NCBI RefSeq assembly: GCF_000755145.1
Contig: NZ_CP009228.1
Span: 927,827-991,826, forward strand
Source of the DNA: Treponema putidum
Lineage (GTDB): Bacteria; Spirochaetota; Spirochaetia; Treponematales; Treponemataceae
Reading direction: 5' to 3'
DNA length: 64,000 bases
Below are positions 1-10,800 of this stretch, one piece after another (position 1 is the first letter of the stretch; the number at the start of each line of letters is the position of its first letter). The notes under the pieces were generated by a model. The model did not search any database and was not told where the DNA came from. It saw only the letters and a program-made list of their open reading frames with translations. Both the position numbers and the translations under genes were made by a program.

Positions 1-61
1 CTATTGTGTGTGTTCCGCGAAAAGGGCCTATGTTGGTCAATTTTAAAATTTCAGGTTTCAT
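1..61 (-). CDS. sbcC: SbcC exonuclease subunit, N-terminal end only
   Basis: Only the first 20 codons are inside the window. They read MKPEILKLTNIGPFRGTHTI, which matches the usual SbcC opening (a beta strand followed by a G-P-F-x-G-T turn just ahead of the P-loop). A clear ribosome site (GGAGG, 66-70) precedes the ATG at 61. It lies 21 bp after the sbcD stop on the same strand, the standard sbcDC order. SbcC is the SMC-like ATPase partner of SbcD in double-strand-break and hairpin processing. The identification rests on the short N-terminus plus the neighbour. Confidence 0.8.
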   Translation of the reverse strand, partial: MKPEILKLTNIGPFRGTHTI

Positions 62-82
62 TATTCCTCCAGCAATGTCTTC

Positions 83-1234
83 TTATGTAAACTGCTCTTT
101 GCAAAGGCTTTTGAAAAGCTCCTGTTTTTTTGCGGAGGGCTCTTCATCTATGGCCTTTTCAAAAAGCATAAAGTTTTCAAAGATGACATCTTCGTCTTCA
201 ATGTTCTTTTTTAATATATGAATTTGCTCCTCCTCTTTTAATTCGGCTGCAACGGCCTCTTGATGCAGGTTTAAAAGATAGGGAAACTTTTGCTGTAAGA
301 GGCTCATAGGGCTTTGAATTAGGGTAGAACCTGTAAGCTTTATTTCTAAAAAATCGTCCTTGTAGGCATCGAATTTATCCGTATTAAAAAAATCAAAAAA
401 ACTTCCCTCTAAACGGCTCATTTTACGCAATGGAATAATCGGAATTTTTTCTACCCGAACAGGAAACCCTTGAGTTTTGCAGTCTATGTCGACGGATAGA
501 ACAACCTTTTCTGTTGAACATTCATCGAATGCGTATGTGAGGGGTGCACCGGAATAGTACATTCTGCCGGTAATTTTTTGCATTTTGTGTAAGTGCCCTA
601 TAGCCGTATAGGTAAAAAAATCGAAGAGAGCGGGCGAAACATATTCTGCAGTGCCTAAAAAAGACCTTTCAGATGAGGAACTTTCTCCGTTTAGGGTAAA
701 AAGATGAGCAACCAAAACCGACGGAATCGAAGGATCCACAGCTTCTTTTAAACGGCGGGAGGCTTCTTGGGCCATTTCTGATTGAGATGTCAATTTTAAT
801 TCCGAATTTTCTTTGGAAAATGAGCTTAAATGCAAAAAAGGCATCAAAAAAAATTGAACTTTTTCTCCATTTTGTGCTATAATGATGGGCGAGCATAATT
901 TGCCGATGTCTGCAGCAATGTGGATATTACCGGAACTTAAAATTTTAGAGCCGAAGGCTAATCTTTCGGCAGAGTCATGGTTTCCGGGTATGATAAACAC
1001 GGTCGTATCGGGACAATCCTGATGGACGGCAGATAAAAATGAATCGAAGAGAGCTACATATTCTGCAGGAGGAATAGAACGGTCGTAGATATCTCCCGCA
1101 ATAATAAGGGCTGCATAATCATCTTTTAAAAGAATTTTATGAATATCATCGAGCATTTTTTTTTGCCTTTCATATTGCGATGTTTCGTACAAGTTTTTAC
1201 CTAAATGCAAATCGGCTGTATGCAAAATTTTCAT
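83..1234 (-). CDS. sbcD: SbcD (Mre11-type) nuclease subunit
   Basis: A 383-residue calcineurin-like phosphoesterase of the SbcD/Mre11 family. All metal-binding motifs are visible in order: D-x-H (TADLHLGKN, near residue 8), GDIYD, the PGNHDS motif, and GHLH near residue 215, followed by the C-terminal capping region. Its length is close to the roughly 380-400 typical of SbcD. The ATG at 1234 begins [12 protein letters not shown], as in other SbcDs. It is the first gene of an sbcDC operon reading out of the window and is divergent from the chemotaxis gene starting about 45 bp away. It is expected to act with SbcC as an ATP-dependent dsDNA exonuclease and hairpin endonuclease. Confidence 0.95.
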   Translation of the reverse strand: MKILHTADLHLGKNLYETSQYERQKKMLDDIHKILLKDDYAALIIAGDIYDRSIPPAEYVALFDSFLSAVHQDCPDTTVFIIPGNHDSAERLAFGSKILSSGNIHIAADIGKLCSPIIIAQNGEKVQFFLMPFLHLSSFSKENSELKLTSQSEMAQEASRRLKEAVDPSIPSVLVAHLFTLNGESSSSERSFLGTAEYVSPALFDFFTYTAIGHLHKMQKITGRMYYSGAPLTYAFDECSTEKVVLSVDIDCKTQGFPVRVEKIPIIPLRKMSRLEGSFFDFFNTDKFDAYKDDFLEIKLTGSTLIQSPMSLLQQKFPYLLNLHQEAVAAELKEEEQIHILKKNIEDEDVIFENFMLFEKAIDEEPSAKKQELFKSLCKEQFT

Positions 1235-1279
1235 ACATCTAGTGTATGGGTATTTAAGGATTATGTAAAGGACATTGGA

Positions 1280-2893
1280 ATGAAAAATTACATAAAAATC
1301 ATTTTTTCTTTATGCGGTATTGCTTTGGCCTTAGGTATCGGCGGGGCGGCTTTTTTTATTGCTGCAAAGCCTTCGTCCGATTTTCAGCTTAAGACGGATT
1401 ATCTGCTTGAGTACAGGTTTTATCTTGTAAGTTTAAAGGCGGATATGTACAGGACTGCAAGCAAGGATGGGGAATTTTCGGTTCAAAATCTTAAAGCAAG
1501 GATAAAAGAAACTATTAATTCTTTTGAAAATTTAAAAAAACTTTCAGCTGCCGACAAAAACGATTCCGGCTTAAACTTTGCATATAATGATTATGAGAAC
1601 TCAAATAATAAGCTGTTTAAAAGTATAGAGGCTTGGAGGCAGGAGTTTGAGCTTACGGGAGATTCTTCAGCAAAAACTTTTTTGCCTGTGCTAAAAGAAT
1701 TCGATTCCGTACAAAACAGTTTTGAAAGGCTTAAAGATGAATACAAGGACGGATTTATAAAGCAGGAAAAAAGATCGAAAACTCTTGCCGTCTTATTGAT
1801 TGTTTTAGCCTGGGTTATAGGCGTGTTTTTAACATGGCTTCTTTCTTCGATTATATATAAAATTTATATAGAAAGAGAAAGGGCAAAAAAAGCAAAACTT
1901 AGACTTCATGCAGGGCCTAAAACCGAAGTGCATGAGGTACAAAGGCCTTCTTTTGATAGAACTGAAGACAAAACATTGTCTGCACAAAGTTCCGCTTCGG
2001 TAAATACAGCTTCAGCAAGCTATGCTGCGCTAAATACCACGTTGCCGAACACTTCTTCGTTAAGCAACGCAACGGCCGAGATATCTGAGAAAAGCACCCG
2101 GCAGCCGGTTATTGTGCAGGGCTATTATTCCAAATCAGCTCCCGTCCGCATAGAAGAATCGTCTGTTTCGATAGAAAGAGGACTTTCTATCGAAAACTCT
2201 CCCGTTTATCTCAAGCTTCAAAACGATTATAAAGAATTAAAAGAAGTGTCCGATGAGTTAAATGCGGCTTATAATGAACTGCAAGAAAAACACAAGGAGC
2301 TGGGTTCATCATATAAAGAACTGCAAGAATCTTTAAAACAAGACGATGAAAAAAAAGCTGAGAAGTGCGAAACGGTAAAATCATTTTTAACCGATATACA
2401 GATGGAAGCTGCCGAAGCCCAAGAAGATGCTCAGGCGGCACAAGAACTTGTAGAGACTTTTCAGGGCGGGCATAAACTTTTTAAATCCACCTACGAAAAA
2501 ATCGTCCATATAAATCAGAGCATTGCGGATATACAGGAAATGGCGGAGGTTATAGCCGGTATTGCAGAGCAGACAAAGATGCTTAGTATGAATGCCGCTA
2601 TCGAAGCGGCCCATGCAGGAGATGCCGGAAAGGGTTTTGCCGTTGTAGCTGAAGAGTTGGGACGTTTGGCGGCAGCCTCAGTTGAAAGCTCTGCCGGAAT
2701 AGGAAAAACGGTAATCGAGGTGGTAAAAAATATTTCGTTCATGGCAAAGAGCAGCGAAGATCTGGATAAGGCCTTTAACGATATAAATACAAAAACAAAT
2801 AAGGTCTATACAACAGTTGTAAATTTTTCGGATAGAATGGTACAAACTTTCCAAAAAACGGACAACGTTTTACGAGGGCTTGACACAATTTAG
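1280..2893 (+). CDS. methyl-accepting chemotaxis-like protein
   Basis: A 537-residue membrane chemotaxis transducer. The ATG at 1280 (MKNYIKIIF) is chosen because AAAGGA lies 8 bases upstream; the frame is open further upstream but that would overlap sbcD. There is a TM helix near residues 5-27, a short (about 140-residue) extracytoplasmic part, and a second TM helix near 170-193 followed by a basic stretch. Then comes a low-complexity Ser/Thr/Ala linker, a predicted coiled coil, and a signalling tip with the hallmark segment [18 protein letters not shown]. No HAMP domain is obvious and the helices after the tip are short, so it is a reduced MCP; its ligand is unknown. It is probably monocistronic. 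Confidence 0.85.
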   Translation: MKNYIKIIFSLCGIALALGIGGAAFFIAAKPSSDFQLKTDYLLEYRFYLVSLKADMYRTASKDGEFSVQNLKARIKETINSFENLKKLSAADKNDSGLNFAYNDYENSNNKLFKSIEAWRQEFELTGDSSAKTFLPVLKEFDSVQNSFERLKDEYKDGFIKQEKRSKTLAVLLIVLAWVIGVFLTWLLSSIIYKIYIERERAKKAKLRLHAGPKTEVHEVQRPSFDRTEDKTLSAQSSASVNTASASYAALNTTLPNTSSLSNATAEISEKSTRQPVIVQGYYSKSAPVRIEESSVSIERGLSIENSPVYLKLQNDYKELKEVSDELNAAYNELQEKHKELGSSYKELQESLKQDDEKKAEKCETVKSFLTDIQMEAAEAQEDAQAAQELVETFQGGHKLFKSTYEKIVHINQSIADIQEMAEVIAGIAEQTKMLSMNAAIEAAHAGDAGKGFAVVAEELGRLAAASVESSAGIGKTVIEVVKNISFMAKSSEDLDKAFNDINTKTNKVYTTVVNFSDRMVQTFQKTDNVLRGLDTI

Positions 2894-2968
2894 CAATAAT
2901 AGTATTATAGACAGATAGTAGAGTGTTTTAAATTACTCAAATTCATTGTGTTGTGGAGGTTCTTTTTT

Positions 2969-3328
2969 GTGAAAGTTATATACGATCAAAATCGTCCAAT
3001 ATATTTACAAATAGTTGAAAAAATAAAATGTAAAATTGTCTATGGAGAGCTTAAACCGGGTGATAAAATTCCTTCAATGAGCGATATGTCCGCCGAGATG
3101 GATGTAAACCCGAATACTATGTTCAGGGTCTATAAGCAGCTTGAAAGCGAAGGCATAACGGAATCAAAGCGGGGACTAGGCAGTTTTGTTGTAAATGAGG
3201 CTGATTTGGTAAAAAAATTGACGGAAGAGATGGCAGATCAGATTATCTTGCCGGCTATCGAAGGCCTGAGGAATCTAAAATTTTCTAATGAGCAAATAAT
3301 GGCGTCTATAAAGGCAAAAATAGAATAA
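2969..3328 (+). CDS. GntR-family (YtrA-type) transcriptional regulator
   Basis: A 119-residue repressor with a GntR winged helix (about residues 8-75: PIYLQIVEKI, then PGDKIPSMSDMSAEMDVNPNT) and a short C-terminal dimer helix pair instead of a large effector domain, which is the YtrA subfamily layout. The GTG at 2969 is chosen because GGAGG (2955-2959) sits 9 bases upstream; an in-frame GTG at 2948 lacks a ribosome site. It is followed within 20 bp by an ABC ATPase and permease. YtrA-type regulators usually control their own ABC operon, so autoregulation is likely but inferred. Confidence 0.88.
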   Translation: MKVIYDQNRPIYLQIVEKIKCKIVYGELKPGDKIPSMSDMSAEMDVNPNTMFRVYKQLESEGITESKRGLGSFVVNEADLVKKLTEEMADQIILPAIEGLRNLKFSNEQIMASIKAKIE

Positions 3329-3345
3329 TTTTTTTGGAGAAAAAA

Positions 3346-4047
3346 ATGAGTATAATACTTGAAACGGAGCACTTAAAAAAAACATACTTGGGAAAAAAGA
3401 CAGCTCTTTATGATGTCAGTCTCAAGGTAGAAAGCGGAAGAATCTACGGTCTTTTGGGGCCTAACGGTTCGGGAAAAACAACCTTTTTAAAAATAATTGC
3501 AGGACTTATAAAACCCACTGCCGGCAATTTTAAGGTATGCGGAAAAGAATTCGGTATGGATACAAAAAAGATGGTAGCCTTTTTGCCGGATAAAAATGTC
3601 GTATATCCTTGGATGACTTCGGAAGATGCTATTAATTTCTATGCAGATTTTTTTGAAGATTTTGATAAAAACAAGGCCTTGGAGATGCTGAAATTTATGA
3701 AGCTGGAGCCCAAGCAAACCGTAAAAACTATGTCGAAAGGTATGATCGAAAAACTTAATTTAAGCCTTACCTTTTCGAGAGCTTCAAAGCTTTATATTTT
3801 GGATGAACCTTTGGGAGGCACCGACCCTGTAGCCAGAGAGCAGATTATTAAAACTATAATCAAAACATGGACTGAAGAAAGTGCAATCCTAATTACAACT
3901 CATCTGGTTTCGGATATAGAGCATGTATTTAACGATGTAGCCTTTTTAAAAGAAGGCGAGATTGTTTTGGAAAGCGATGCGGAAGATTTGCGTACTACAA
4001 GAGGTAAATCTATTTATCAAATCTATCTTGATGTTTTTGGAGCATAA
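3346..4047 (+). CDS. ABC transporter ATP-binding protein
   Basis: A 233-residue ATPase of the BcrA/YtrB exporter class. Walker A is GPNGSGKT (about residues 36-43) and Walker B is LYILDEP; the H-loop is ITTH. The signature motif is MSKGM rather than LSGGQ, a known variation in this YtrA-linked class. The start at ATG 3346 is set by GGAG 6 bases upstream; an in-frame TTG at 3334 would bury that ribosome site. It sits between the GntR regulator and a six-helix-type permease, forming a three-gene operon probably involved in export or envelope-stress response. The substrate cannot be read from the sequence. Confidence 0.88.
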   Translation: MSIILETEHLKKTYLGKKTALYDVSLKVESGRIYGLLGPNGSGKTTFLKIIAGLIKPTAGNFKVCGKEFGMDTKKMVAFLPDKNVVYPWMTSEDAINFYADFFEDFDKNKALEMLKFMKLEPKQTVKTMSKGMIEKLNLSLTFSRASKLYILDEPLGGTDPVAREQIIKTIIKTWTEESAILITTHLVSDIEHVFNDVAFLKEGEIVLESDAEDLRTTRGKSIYQIYLDVFGA

Positions 4048-4048
4048 A

Positions 4049-4870
4049 ATGGGAAGAATTTTTAAATATGAAATAAGGCGAAGGCTGAATACTATTTTGA
4101 TTTTAAGCGGAACTATGATTGTATTGTCGATCGGCTCAATAATCCTCTTAAGTATCTTTAAAACGCCTTTCAGTGCAATGGGAACGACGGGAAACCTTTG
4201 GCTGGGCTTAACTTTTTTTGCCCTTGCCTTTATACCCCTCGTAATGTTTTTTACATGCAGCAACGGGCACATAGATGAGCTTTTGTACAAGGACACCAAC
4301 TACCTTATGCTTACCATCCCTATAAGAAGCGAAGCTATACTGGGAGGCCGAATTATAGCAGGTTTTGTGGAATATTTAATATACTCTTTGGTTGCATGTA
4401 TATTTTTTCTGATAATAGGAGCCCAGCAAGCTGTCTTTTATGAAGCAGCCGGTCAAAGTTTTATATCGGTTTTGAGAGGTGTATTCTATCAGATATTTGT
4501 ACAAAATTTTCTTCCCTTTCTTTACGGTGTCTTATTATTGGTCTCATCATTTTTACTTGTAGGAACGGCTTTTATGTTTGTTAAGGCTTTAACCCGTTCT
4601 TTTATAAGAAAAAAGATGGCAGCTCAAATCATTGCAATCATTCTTTTTATTTTAATTTTTGAACGAATCATAGCCTTAGGTACTTATTTAAGTACAAGGT
4701 GGGATCTTGTGCAGTACATAGATTTAAGACTTATGTCTTCCCAATATTATAACTTTGTAAACATCCAGCCGCTGCCGGTTCATTTGGTTACAATAATTAT
4801 GACCATGCTTATTTCAGCCGGTTTTTTTGCGGCTACAAGTTGGTTATTCGATAAAAAGGTTGAGCTATAA
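4049..4870 (+). CDS. ABC-2-like transporter permease
   Basis: A 273-residue membrane protein with about six hydrophobic segments, beginning MGRIFKYEIRRRLNT. The ATG at 4049 starts one base after the ATPase stop codon (4045-4047) and has GGAG (4039-4042) overlapping the end of the ATPase gene, which signals translational coupling. It is the membrane partner of the preceding ATPase. The family is recognised by topology and operon context only; no substrate motif is visible. Confidence 0.75.
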   Translation: MGRIFKYEIRRRLNTILILSGTMIVLSIGSIILLSIFKTPFSAMGTTGNLWLGLTFFALAFIPLVMFFTCSNGHIDELLYKDTNYLMLTIPIRSEAILGGRIIAGFVEYLIYSLVACIFFLIIGAQQAVFYEAAGQSFISVLRGVFYQIFVQNFLPFLYGVLLLVSSFLLVGTAFMFVKALTRSFIRKKMAAQIIAIILFILIFERIIALGTYLSTRWDLVQYIDLRLMSSQYYNFVNIQPLPVHLVTIIMTMLISAGFFAATSWLFDKKVEL

Positions 4871-4921
4871 CTTAACTGATGCACATTAACCGATACACAA
4901 CCGCCAAGGCGGCAATTTTTT

Positions 4922-4968
4922 GAAAATAGCGTGACATCTCTACTGAGCTGTTACGCTATTTTCTTTTA
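4922..4968 (+). terminator. Rho-independent terminator after the ABC operon
   Basis: An 11-bp perfect stem, GAAAATAGCGT (4922-4932) with ACGCTATTTTC (4953-4963), is followed by TTTT. A second small GC hairpin (CCGCCAAGGCGG, 4901-4912, then six Ts) lies just upstream. Together they should end the GntR-ABC transcript before the next promoter. Confidence 0.75.
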
Positions 4969-4971
4969 ACA

Positions 4972-5000
4972 TTGAATAAACCCTTATCTTATGTTATAAT
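4972..5000 (+). promoter_or_regulatory. sigma-70-like promoter of ATPase/nuclease copy 1
   Basis: TTGAAT (4972-4977) and TATAAT (4995-5000) are separated by 17 bp, and the gene starts 20 bases further on. Copy 2 of this gene has an equivalent promoter, which supports the call. Confidence 0.6.
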
Positions 5001-5019
5001 AATGTTGAGGAGGGTAAAA

Positions 5020-6639
5020 ATGGATTTCGATTTATCAAGAAAGATACCTATAGGTATACAAAGTTTTGAAAAGATGAGGAATGATAGGTATTTGTATGTA
5101 GATAAAACCAAATACGTGTATAATCTTGTACGTACTTCTTCTCCATACTTTTTAAGCCGTCCTCGCAGGTTCGGTAAAAGCCTCTTTCTTTCGACGCTCA
5201 AAGCCTACTTTTTAGGCCAAAAGGAGCTTTTTAGGGGTTTATATATTGAAAAAGCTGAAGAAAAAAGAGCCGAAATAGAAAAAAATGAAGCTTGGATGGA
5301 ATATCCTGTCTTTTACTTGGATTTTAACATAGGCAGGTATGATGAACCTCATTCTTTAAAAAATCATTTAAACCTTGCCTTAAGTCAATTTGAAGAAATA
5401 TATGGTTCTCATAAACAAGAAAAAGAAGCCGCTCAACGTTTTGCAGGTATAATTCAGAGGGCTTATCAAAAAACGGGCAAGCAAGCCGTCATTCTTGTAG
5501 ACGAGTACGATAAGCCTCTTTTACAGACTATGGGAGTAAATGAAGCACTAAACGAAGAATACCGGAACACCCTGAAGGCCTTTTATTCGGTGATAAAAAC
5601 ATGCGACCAATATATCCGCTTTGCCTTTTTAACGGGTGTAACAAAGTTCAGTAAGGTAAGTATCTTCAGCGATTTAAACAACTTAAAAGATATAAGTATG
5701 CTGAATGACTATGCCGAAGTCTGCGGTCTAACTCAAGGCGAGATAGAAAATACTTTTAAGCCTGAAATAGAAAGGTTAGCAGGTAACACCAAGAATAGCT
5801 ATGATAAAATGATTGAAGAGCTAAAAAAGAGGTATGACGGATATAAGTTCAGTGTTTTAGGGGAATCCGTCTATAATCCTTTTAGTATCTTAAGTACCCT
5901 AGATTCAGGAGAATTAAAAAACTATTGGTTTGCCACTGGAACACCGACCTTTTTAATAAATTACTTAAAAGATGCTCATTACAATATACCTAACTTAGAC
6001 GGTAATGTAGAACTTGATGAGTCGATGCTTAATGAGTATAGGGCAGATACAAAAAACCCAATACCGATACTTTTTCAATCGGGATATTTAACAATAAAAG
6101 AATACATAGAAGAAGTTAATATGTATAGGCTTGGTTTTCCTAATGATGAGGTACGCTACGGGTTTTTAAAAAATCTTTTGCCGGCCTATTGTTCACTTAG
6201 ACCTGATGAGACAGGAGTTTCAATATGGGAGTTTGTAGAAGATGTAAGAGCTGGAAAGGTAGATGAGTTTATGGAAAGGATGCAGGCGATAATAGCGGGC
6301 GTACCTTATGATAACTTACCCAAAGATAAACTTAAACTTAGGGAACAAAATTATCAGGCTGCCGTTTACTTAATCTTTAAGTTAATGGGGCAATTTGTGC
6401 AAACTGAAATATACTGTTTAAAGGGCAGGGCTGACTGTATAGTGCAAACAAAGGATTCTATCTACATCTTTGAGTTTAAACTAATGAGTGCAGGCAGTGC
6501 CGAAGATGCGATAGCTCAGATAAAAGAGAAGGGTTATGCGGATCAATTTAAGACTATGGGTAAAAAGATAATCCTTATAGGTTCGAGCTTTGATGAAGAG
6601 GAGCGGACTATCGGAGATTGGAAGACGGAAGAGCTTTAA
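5020..6639 (+). CDS. AAA-ATPase-like / PD-(D/E)XK nuclease protein, copy 1
   Basis: A 539-residue protein of the AAA-ATPase_like plus PDDEXK_9 architecture (the group formerly called DUF1703). The N-terminal NTPase half has a Walker A-like PRRFGKS (about residues 46-52) and a Walker B-like VILVDEYDKPL. The C-terminal nuclease-like half carries GRADCIVQTKDSIYIFEFKL, which supplies the D and ExK of a PD-(D/E)XK site. The ATG at 5020 follows GAGGAGGG and aligns exactly with the other two copies. Three near-identical copies exist in this window (also 42207 and 62175). The family is common and multicopy in some anaerobes; its function is unproven, and a role linked to mobile DNA or defence is only a guess. 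Confidence 0.85.
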   Translation: MDFDLSRKIPIGIQSFEKMRNDRYLYVDKTKYVYNLVRTSSPYFLSRPRRFGKSLFLSTLKAYFLGQKELFRGLYIEKAEEKRAEIEKNEAWMEYPVFYLDFNIGRYDEPHSLKNHLNLALSQFEEIYGSHKQEKEAAQRFAGIIQRAYQKTGKQAVILVDEYDKPLLQTMGVNEALNEEYRNTLKAFYSVIKTCDQYIRFAFLTGVTKFSKVSIFSDLNNLKDISMLNDYAEVCGLTQGEIENTFKPEIERLAGNTKNSYDKMIEELKKRYDGYKFSVLGESVYNPFSILSTLDSGELKNYWFATGTPTFLINYLKDAHYNIPNLDGNVELDESMLNEYRADTKNPIPILFQSGYLTIKEYIEEVNMYRLGFPNDEVRYGFLKNLLPAYCSLRPDETGVSIWEFVEDVRAGKVDEFMERMQAIIAGVPYDNLPKDKLKLREQNYQAAVYLIFKLMGQFVQTEIYCLKGRADCIVQTKDSIYIFEFKLMSAGSAEDAIAQIKEKGYADQFKTMGKKIILIGSSFDEEERTIGDWKTEEL

Positions 6640-6671
6640 ACAATAATTAATAAATATTTAGTAAGTAACAG

Positions 6672-6700
6672 TTGACTTTATTTGAAATCTGTGCTTAAAT
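6672..6700 (+). promoter_or_regulatory. candidate promoter of the DUF3793-flavodoxin pair
   Basis: TTGACT (6672-6677), a 17-bp spacer, then TTAAAT (6695-6700). The ATG of the next gene is only six bases past the -10 box, so the transcript would be leaderless or nearly so. Confidence 0.45.
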
Positions 6701-6706
6701 AGACTC

Positions 6707-7291
6707 ATGTTGAATATTGCTAACATCGAGTACAATTTAGTTTATTCTTGCGCGCCTTGTTTGGCAGGCCTTAAGCCCTCAAATTTGATTTCCGTATCAG
6801 CAGAAGATTTTAAGCAATTTTTTTTGCTTGATAAGGATTTGCTTGAATCTAAGGGCTTTTATCTAAAAGTTTTGTGTGCTTGTGAACGGGGCGCACAGAT
6901 TCTTTTGTATAAAAAGGAAGCTCTGGAAGCTTTAATTAGGGATGAAAGAGTACAAAAAGCTCTTTTAATGTTCGGTTATGAGCTTAAGATGAGTTTGGAA
7001 GATATGTTGAATCTTTTAGCATCCAGAATGCACAGCTCACAGATGGACAGGCATTGTAAAAGATGCTGTTCTTTTCCGCATGAAATAGGGCTTTTTTTAG
7101 GCTATCCCGTATACGATGTTTTGGAATATTATAGACGAAAAGGTGAAGGCTGCATTTTTTCGGGCTATTGGAAGGTTTATTCCGATGCCGAAAAAGCAAC
7201 TGAAATTTTTGATCGATATAATGAATGCAAAAAGCATTTTGCTTTGCAGATAGAAAAGGGCTTAAGGCTTTACGATTTGTTAAGCGCTTAA
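6707..7291 (+). CDS. DUF3793 family protein
   Basis: A 194-residue cytoplasmic protein. The C-terminal half carries the family pattern [18 protein letters not shown] followed by a CxxxGYWKVY-type block, and there is a CKRCC cysteine cluster just before it. DUF3793 genes are typically found next to flavodoxin genes, as here (36 bp gap), so a redox or metal role is suspected, but the function is unknown. No ribosome site precedes ATG 6707, which lies immediately after a promoter-like sequence. A leaderless start or a later start codon is possible. Confidence 0.7.
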   Translation: MLNIANIEYNLVYSCAPCLAGLKPSNLISVSAEDFKQFFLLDKDLLESKGFYLKVLCACERGAQILLYKKEALEALIRDERVQKALLMFGYELKMSLEDMLNLLASRMHSSQMDRHCKRCCSFPHEIGLFLGYPVYDVLEYYRRKGEGCIFSGYWKVYSDAEKATEIFDRYNECKKHFALQIEKGLRLYDLLSA

Positions 7292-7326
7292 CTCTCGATT
7301 ATTTTTTTAACCATAGGAGGTTTTTT

Positions 7327-7764
7327 ATGGCAAAAATTGCTGTTATTTATTGGAGCGGGACGGGAAATACTCAGTCGATGGCTGAATCCGTTCTTGAAGG
7401 TTTAAAGGCCGGCGGAGCAGACGCTTCTCTTTTTACCGTTTCGGAATTCGGATCAAAAAGCATTGATGATTATGACAAGATTGCATTCGGATGCCCCGCT
7501 ATGGGTTCCGAAGAGCTTGAGCCGGATGAATTTGAACCCTTCTTTGCTTCTATTGAAGGAAAACTGTCCGGCAAAAAAATTGCCTTGTTCGGTTCATATG
7601 AATGGGCCGGTGAAGGTTCAGGCGGCGAATGGATGAGGAACTGGGAAGCAAGGTCTAAGGATAAGGGAGCCGACTTATTTGAAGAAGGCTTGATTATCTA
7701 CGATGCACCCACTGCCGCCGGAAAAGACAAATGCAAAGAATTCGGCGAGAGATTTGCAAAATAA
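7327..7764 (+). CDS. flavodoxin
   Basis: A 145-residue short-chain flavodoxin. The FMN phosphate-binding loop SGTGNT is at residues 10-15 after the first beta strand (KIAVIYW), and the later loops [12 protein letters not shown] and [15 protein letters not shown] hold the isoalloxazine. The ATG at 7327 follows AGGAGG (7315-7320) by 6 bases; upstream extension of the frame would run into DUF3793. It is a soluble one- or two-electron carrier, probably replacing ferredoxin under iron limitation. It is the second gene after DUF3793 and is closed by a terminator. Confidence 0.92.
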   Translation: MAKIAVIYWSGTGNTQSMAESVLEGLKAGGADASLFTVSEFGSKSIDDYDKIAFGCPAMGSEELEPDEFEPFFASIEGKLSGKKIALFGSYEWAGEGSGGEWMRNWEARSKDKGADLFEEGLIIYDAPTAAGKDKCKEFGERFAK

Positions 7765-7820
7765 ATTCAGATAAATCCTGTTTGTTTTTATAATTAAAAA
7801 AGTTTAAAAATTGATTTTTT

Positions 7821-7869
7821 AGGGCTTAGAAAACGGCAGTCTAAACTGCCGTTCTTTAGGCCTTTTTTT
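7821..7869 (+). terminator. terminator after flavodoxin
   Basis: The stem AACGGCAGT (7832-7840) and ACTGCCGTT (7845-7853) encloses the loop CTAA. The flanks pair imperfectly beyond it, and a run of seven Ts follows (7863-7869). It lies between convergent genes and may also slow transcription from the giant minus-strand gene. Confidence 0.7.
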
Positions 7870-10800
7870 ATTTAATAATCAGAATTTTTCTCACTTCATC
7901 TATATCGGGGCCGGCAATTCTGACAAAATACATACCGCTTGCAACCGGATTGCCGCCATTGTTTCTTCCGTCCCATAGATAAAAGTGGTCACCTGCATTG
8001 TGGTGAGAACGGGTTAAAGTGCGTACTATGTTGCCGTCCAAGGTCATAATCTGAATTGTAAGCATACCGGATTTTTTTAGGTGTGCAGCTATTGTGGCAG
8101 ACTGCCCCTTGTGAGGATTTACAACATTGTCAAAGATTGACACGCCGCCCTTTTGCATTCGTACTCCTACAATTTTAAAATTCCAGACATCGAAGGAAAG
8201 GATATCGTTTGGATTTCGGAGTCTTGCACAGGGAAGCCAATTATTATAGACATACATAAACTGCCCCACCTTTCCTTCTTTTAAGGAAGGATCAGTTGAT
8301 GGGATGATGGAGGTTATAAGGTTACCATTCAATGTAGGAGAATAATTTGTTGTGCCTGCCTGAGGATTTGCAAAAGAGCCGGGTGGTGATGGTATAGTAT
8401 CGGGATGCCAAAATTTATGCTCCGCAGAGTTTTTTGAGAAAAAATGCAAGATAACATTGGAAGAAGAAGGTGCTTTTTCGGCGAGTACTCTAACATCAAG
8501 TGTAGGTAAGGCCGGGTCATTATCACCGGCATTAAAGTTACGTAAAACTATCGAGTTAGAAGCCGTCAAAGGTTTTACCATGTCGATTCCGATATCAGAG
8601 ATGTGGGCTTTGTGTTTAAGTGTACCGAAATAATTTAAAGATACCTGATAGGTGGATTTAAGAATATCATCAGGATTAAATTTTTGAGTTCCGTCAAGTT
8701 GAATCTTCCATAAAGAATGTCCGGAAGGTATATATGAACTTGGTTCCTTGTGGACTGTTTGCAGATTAGATGTATAAGTTGTTACGCCGTCTGTAATTTG
8801 TAAGGAATGGTTTAAAGCTTTTAAACTATCAAATTCTTCTGTAGATAAGCTGTTGTCGTCAAACAAAAGATAGATATGGTTATCGTTGGGTTTTGCAAAG
8901 GAATTTACTATACGCAAGTTCGGCTTTACAAATATCCAGCCGTTTTTACTAATTGTTGAGCCGCTATCATCTTTACTGTCTTTTACGACATAGTATTTAC
9001 CTGTAGGTTGAATCCTTACTTTGCCGGTATATATCATTAGAAAATTTCCTTTTGCAGTACCTGAAGTTAAACCATGGCTGTTGCTTAGATGAATTTCGGC
9101 ACTATTAGAGCCGTTAATTGTTAATGGCTCTCCGTTTGCTCCGGAGAGAATTAAATCTCCGGTTACAGAAATTTTGCCACTTATGTTAAGAGTTTTTGAG
9201 GTAGTACTTGTTGTACACTCAAGGTTGCTGAATTTTGTATTGCTTGCAGTGCCGGTCCCTGTAATCGTTACGGTATTGCCGGTCGGATTAAGAGTTACCG
9301 TATTGGTTGCACCGGCGGTAAAGGTTCCGTTATTGGTAAACGATACTCCTTTAAAAGTTATTGTATTACCCGTACCGGTATTGAAGGTTCCATTGTTTAA
9401 GAAGGTTCCTTTTACCTCAATCTCAGAGCCGAGTTTTACCTTTGCTCCGGGATCGATTGTAAGATTGAATATGTTTTTATCGCCTGCACCGGTAAACTTA
9501 AGCTCCTGCTCGGGTATTCCCGTGCTGTTAAAGGTAAGAGTGCCGCCTGTTTGATTAAATTTACCTGCGGTTAGGTTGCCTTTAAGTTTTATATCTCCAG
9601 CTGTGGGCTTCCATAAATAACCATTATCAACTTTGATATTACCGTTTGACGTAACATTCCCCGAAGAGTCCCAATTTTTTTTTGCTTCAATGTTATTCGC
9701 TGTAATGGTGGAGCCTTTAGAGTCCCAAGCTCCCGTAACGGTAATATTATTTTCGGCCTGAGTTATAACTCCGTCTGCAGAAGTCCATTTAGCTGCCTCT
9801 ATGTTTGTGCTGGCTGTTATAGTACCGCTGGTTGAGTTCCAGTCTCCTAGTACCTTAATTTTATTTGCTGTAATATTGTCTTTTGTAGTTATTGTTGAAC
9901 CTTCGAGAGTAACATCTTTCCCTGTAGCATTTATTACTCCATTGTAAGTTTGAGTTGCATTACCGCTATTGATGGTAACATTGGAGCCTTCAACGGAGAG
10001 CTCTCCATTTACTTTTAAATTACTGTTTTCTGTTTCGCAGGTTCCTATATTATTTAAAATCAATTTATTATAACCGTCGGTACCTCCGCCCCATAACTTG
10101 ATTGTTGTCGGTGCACTGTAATATTCAACCGTAGAATTTTGGGTTATTGTCATTCTGTTTAAAGGATTAGAATGTTCAAACCAGGTTTTTTGATCATCTG
10201 TACCTTTGAGTCTGAGGGTGCCTTTAGCGGTAAGTTCTGCGGTTGCAGTTTTTGCTGTATTTGAGTATATAAGTTTATCGGCTAGATCGAGGGTTGCGGT
10301 GCCTACAACTTCTACTTTTTTCGCATAATAATCTCCACTTCCCAATATGGGGTGGTTACCGGCTGCGACTGCACGCACTGTTGCAAATTGAGTTGGTTTA
10401 GGGGCATGAGAAGTTCTGGGTCTCCAGTTATTTGGATTATTCCAGTTATTATCGTTAGCCTCACCTGTCCATCTTAATTCATATACATTTGTGAAAATCC
10501 AGTTTTCAGGTTTACCGGCTATTATAGAATTAATGTTTCCGGTAGGCTTACTTTCGTCAGTGGTACAGGTATACGTAGAAGAAGTCAGAGATTTTATCGG
10601 AAGATTTTCAGCAACACCAAGCCACTTACATTCATAGCCTGAGGCGGTTCCCTGATTTGACTCTACATAAATTTCGGCATCATTATCTGTTCCCGATATA
10701 TTAAGCAAGTTATTTATGTTCGATCCTTGCAAGGTTAAATTACCGTGTACGGAAATCTTTTTGTTAAATTGGATTTGCTTTCCGCCCGCATTAATACAGA

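Noticed and set aside
1205-1279. Upstream in-frame start of the first chemotaxis protein
   Set aside because: It would overlap sbcD and lacks a ribosome site; ATG 1280 is preceded by AAAGGA.
7225-7326. Extended flavodoxin N-terminus
   Set aside because: It overlaps DUF3793 and the ribosome site AGGAGG belongs to ATG 7327.
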